Shown here: in pieces, positions 61,633-64,000 of the stretch
Layout of the letters: each line of letters opens with the position of its first letter
How positions within the stretch are numbered: the first letter of the stretch is position 1
Assembly (NCBI GenBank): GCA_964636985.1
Contig: CAZWSX010000012.1
Coordinates: 130,874 to 194,873 of the forward strand
DNA: 64,000 nt
Source of the DNA: CAZWSX01 sp964636985
GTDB taxonomy: Bacteria; Planctomycetota; Planctomycetia; Pirellulales; Pirellulaceae
Direction: 5' to 3'
Notes under the pieces: model-generated
Databases searched by the model: none
Told to the model about the DNA's origin: nothing
What the model saw: the letters and a program-made list of their open reading frames with translations, nothing else
Translations under genes and position numbers: made by a program

Positions 61633-63456
61633 ATGATGCGCCTCATGCCAGGCAGCCGCCTGGTCGTCTTTGCGCTGGTTGCCACCGCGGTGGGAATTTC
61701 AAATGCCGATGAAGTACATGTTCGAACGGCGCGATTGAAATCGCGATCTGCCTCAACCCCGGCCCTTGCCGCCAGCGCTGTTCGCGAAGCGATTGCTCAG
61801 GAGACAATCGGCGATACAAAACAGCGAGACGCGATGCTCGACGATGTTCTGGCCGCAGCCCCTGACTTCGCTCCCGCCCGGTGGCAAAAAGGATTCGTTG
61901 AGACGCGCGCCGGTTGGCAGCATATCGACGAGTTGATGCACGAGCGAGCGCTGTCGAGTCGCGACACGATCTACCGAAATCTCCGGCGCAAATCGGCCGA
62001 CGACATCGCCAGCCATGTGCAACTGGCGCGGTGGTGCGAGCGGCGTTCGCTTGCCGAATCGGCGCGGGGCCACTGGTATCGCGTCCTATCGCTCGATGCC
62101 AACAATCCCGAGGCGCATCGTGCTTTGGGGGACCAATACATCGATAACAAGTGGGTGAGCAGCGAACAGCGGCAGCAGAACCAAACGCGTTCCGAGGCCA
62201 CCGAGGCGGCGCAGCGGGACTGGGGACGAAAGGTTTCCGAATGGGCCGAGGGCTTTGCTAATGGCTCACCCACCCGGAAATCGTTTTGCGAGAAGAATCT
62301 CCGCGACGTGGCCGACCCGGCTGCGGCCCCCATCTTGGCATTGAATCTAGCCCAGCGGGGCGACGAGTGCGCCTTGCTGTTCGTCGACATCCTGAGGTCG
62401 ATGCCGCAATTGGAAGCAACTCACGCACTTAGCGACTTGGGTGTCCGCACCAAATCGGTACCGGTGCGAAGGGCGATTGTGTCGGAGCTGAAGGTTCGCG
62501 ATGAACACATGGTGATTCCGCCGCTGCTGCTGGCGATGTCGAGCCCTGCGACGGCCGAAATGCGGTTGATTGTCACCGACGAAGGAGCGCTGGTTTATCG
62601 CCATGTCTTTTCGACTAAGGAATCGCCTCGCACGGCACAGAACCAAGATGCTCGGTTCGTCTCGATGACCCGGACCCGCGACGATAAGAGTTCTCTGGAT
62701 AGCGAACTATTCGTTTCGCCCCTTGAGTCGGAACTCTCCCGCAGAAATCTCACGATCCAGCAGTCGAACGAGCGGATCGAACTGTTTCTCAGCGAGATTA
62801 CCGGTGCCCACAACGGGAAGCCAGAAGACTGGTGGAAATGGTGGAATCGTCGCCAGCAGGTCGAAGTCGGCGAAGAGCTCGTTCCCGCTCAGCCTACGGC
62901 CCCGGCCATGCCTAACCGGAACATGGTCTCGTCCGTTCCTAATGCGAACATCACTTTTGCCAGACCACAATCGAGAAGGGAATGCTTTGTCAGAGGAACT
63001 CCCGTATGGACGCCGGGCGGCAAAGTCGCCATCGAGACGATCCAAACGGGCGACTTGGTCCTTTCGCAGGACATGAAAACAGGCGAACTGGCGTTCAAAG
63101 GAGTGGTCCAGCCAACCCAGCGTCCTCCCCAAAAGGTGTACGAACTCGAAATTGGCTGCGCCAAACTCGAATGTACCGGCGGCCACGCTTTCTGGGTTCC
63201 TGGCAGCGGGTGGGTGAAAGCCAGCGGCCTGAAGCCGGGGATGCTCGTCCGCTGTGTCGATGGCGCAGAGCCAGTGTTGTCGATCCAGCAAAACCGCACT
63301 GTGGAAACGCACAACCTGGTTGTGGCCGACTTCCACAGCTACTTCGTTGGGGAGGAAAAGACCCTCTGCCACGACAACACCGATCAACGCCCCACGCTAG
63401 CCATTGCTCCGGGCATCTATCGGGAGGGAGAGGCGCCGCGACCTGTACGGCAGTAA
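61633..63456 (+). CDS. Secreted TPR/HEAT-like protein with C-terminal Hint domain (copy 2)
   Basis: A 607-residue paralogue of the preceding gene, with signal peptide (residues about 1-25) and the same layout: TPR-like 40-190, HEAT-like 200-330, GKPEDWWKWWN, then Hint with Cys at about 451 (CFVRGTPVWT), TGGH His at 518 and CHDN Asn at 582, then 25 residues. By eye the Hint half is about four-fifths identical to copy 1 and the front half about one-half. I use ATG 61633 with GGGAGGG seven bases upstream; the frame goes back to a GTG at 61552. The two genes are tandem duplicates with their own terminators. Confidence 0.85.
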   Translation: MMRLMPGSRLVVFALVATAVGISNADEVHVRTARLKSRSASTPALAASAVREAIAQETIGDTKQRDAMLDDVLAAAPDFAPARWQKGFVETRAGWQHIDELMHERALSSRDTIYRNLRRKSADDIASHVQLARWCERRSLAESARGHWYRVLSLDANNPEAHRALGDQYIDNKWVSSEQRQQNQTRSEATEAAQRDWGRKVSEWAEGFANGSPTRKSFCEKNLRDVADPAAAPILALNLAQRGDECALLFVDILRSMPQLEATHALSDLGVRTKSVPVRRAIVSELKVRDEHMVIPPLLLAMSSPATAEMRLIVTDEGALVYRHVFSTKESPRTAQNQDARFVSMTRTRDDKSSLDSELFVSPLESELSRRNLTIQQSNERIELFLSEITGAHNGKPEDWWKWWNRRQQVEVGEELVPAQPTAPAMPNRNMVSSVPNANITFARPQSRRECFVRGTPVWTPGGKVAIETIQTGDLVLSQDMKTGELAFKGVVQPTQRPPQKVYELEIGCAKLECTGGHAFWVPGSGWVKASGLKPGMLVRCVDGAEPVLSIQQNRTVETHNLVVADFHSYFVGEEKTLCHDNTDQRPTLAIAPGIYREGEAPRPVRQ

Positions 63457-63508
63457 GTTCGTCGCGTGGCAGTAAACTCGACGTAGTCCAAAACGATAGT
63501 CATTCATT

Positions 63509-63541
63509 GGGCCGTCGCGAAACGCGACGGCCCGTTCTTTT
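63509..63541 (+). terminator. Rho-independent terminator after Hint copy 2
   Basis: GGGCCGTCGCG and CGCGACGGCCC form an 11-bp stem with AAA loop, then GTTCTTTTT. It starts 53 bases after the stop. Its shape and trailing sequence match the terminator of copy 1. Confidence 0.88.
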
Positions 63542-63685
63542 TCGCTCGACACTTGTTGAAACAACACATCGTTTTCGATCAGAAGACGCTCATCCGTTGT
63601 TCTCTTTAGGCCAACTCGAAGCGAAGCCAAGTGATTTAAATGGATGTGCTGGCAATTTCCGGCTTTTTGCGGTGTTTTTACGTTA

Positions 63686-63701
63686 TGGCATTCGACGTGC
63701 A
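63686..63701 (+). promoter_or_regulatory. Sigma54-type (-24/-12) promoter-like site after Hint copy 2
   Basis: TGGCATTCGACGTGCA has GG at 63687-63688 and GC at 63699-63700 in sigma54 spacing. It differs from the site at 61509 in one of 17 bases and lies at nearly the same distance from the preceding terminator (about 145 bases). No gene start follows within the window that I can support. Confidence 0.4.
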
Positions 63702-64000
63702 TTAGGCAGCGTTCACTGATTGGCTAGCTTCAAAATGCCAAGCCAATGAGTCGGAACTATCCCCGTTAAAGGGGTGTTCGTGGCGGGGAAAGAAGGACAG
63801 GGGGCAGATCCTTCTTTCTCAATAGTACGATCACTTTTTTCAATAGGATGGCTTTGTTGCTGGTGTGATCGTGGTTGGTTACCTTTACGTTCGAAGGGGA
63901 ACTCGTTACCCACGGCTTGAGGCGTAAGCAAGTGCGCCTCGGTCTATCGAACGAATGATGGTGGGCCAATCTGTTCACGCGGTTCGCGGACGACACCAAG

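Larger units (their letters stand above)
63457..64000. other. Downstream flank of the Hint pair, no gene seen
   Basis: After the terminator and the sigma54-like site there is no ORF I can support. A plus-strand ATG at about 63955 stays open to the end of the window (15 codons), so a gene could begin there. The inverted repeat CCCCGTTAAAGGGG at about 63759-63772 is the only other feature. Confidence 0.35.

Noticed and set aside
63713..63999. Minus-strand open frames at the right edge
   Set aside because: Short, basic, without ribosome site or similarity; no support as genes.
1..64000. Prophage, transposon or integrated element
   Set aside because: No transposase, integrase, phage structural gene, tRNA or long terminal repeat was seen in either strand.

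Overview
The window looks like chromosomal DNA of a planctomycete, most likely of the Pirellulales/Pirellulaceae type. The evidence is protein families that cluster in that group: a PVC-type CxxCH cytochrome with a membrane-bound-dehydrogenase propeller, a DUF1501 Tat protein beside a WD40 protein, DUF1080 and ThuA proteins, a GHL6-type glycosidase, and membrane anchors of the FSLRTL type. There is no rRNA, tRNA, IS element or CRISPR array that I can see.

Layout. (1) 1-19,489, minus strand: a type IV pilus/type II secretion-like machine. In transcription order it runs GspE-type ATPase, PilT retraction ATPase, second GspE/PilB ATPase, GspF/PilC platform protein, four prepilin-like proteins, and a giant pilin-anchored protein (more than 2,350 residues) that runs off the left edge. 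pilT has its own promoter followed at once by a long, highly paired RNA leader. (2) 19,828-30,001: an oxidoreductase, NRDE, ThuA, VOC, DUF1080, PVC-cytochrome and SGNH set, probably sugar or glycoside catabolism at the cell envelope. (3) 30,324-35,142: ECF sigma factor with zinc-finger anti-sigma, a GHL6-like glycosidase, a membrane-anchored Hint-domain protein and a small unknown. (4) 35,166-40,774: a SRPBCC/VOC/ArsR/VOC operon, an unknown protein, glycogen branching enzyme glgB and a degenerate RNase H-fold protein. (5) 41,210-47,324: a complete oligopeptide ABC importer (oppABCDF order) with several overlapping genes and non-ATG starts. (6) 47,917-53,937: an ArsR regulator, unknowns, and a two-subunit pyruvate:ferredoxin oxidoreductase whose second gene carries an in-frame stop, with recognisable family sequence continuing after it. 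(7) 54,377-59,261: DUF1501 and WD40 pair, an LRR-like protein, a small secreted protein and a PhnP-like hydrolase. (8) 59,472-63,456: two tandem secreted proteins with TPR/HEAT-like N-termini and intein-like (polymorphic-toxin-type) Hint domains, but no toxin domain after the Hint.

The least ordinary material is the pair of toxin-less Hint proteins plus a third, chimeric Hint protein elsewhere in the window; the structured RNA in front of pilT; the giant pilin-like protein; the interrupted PFOR gene; and a family of short palindromes with the core GACAATCYTGTC between genes. All identifications come from reading the sequence and recalling families; no database search was run.
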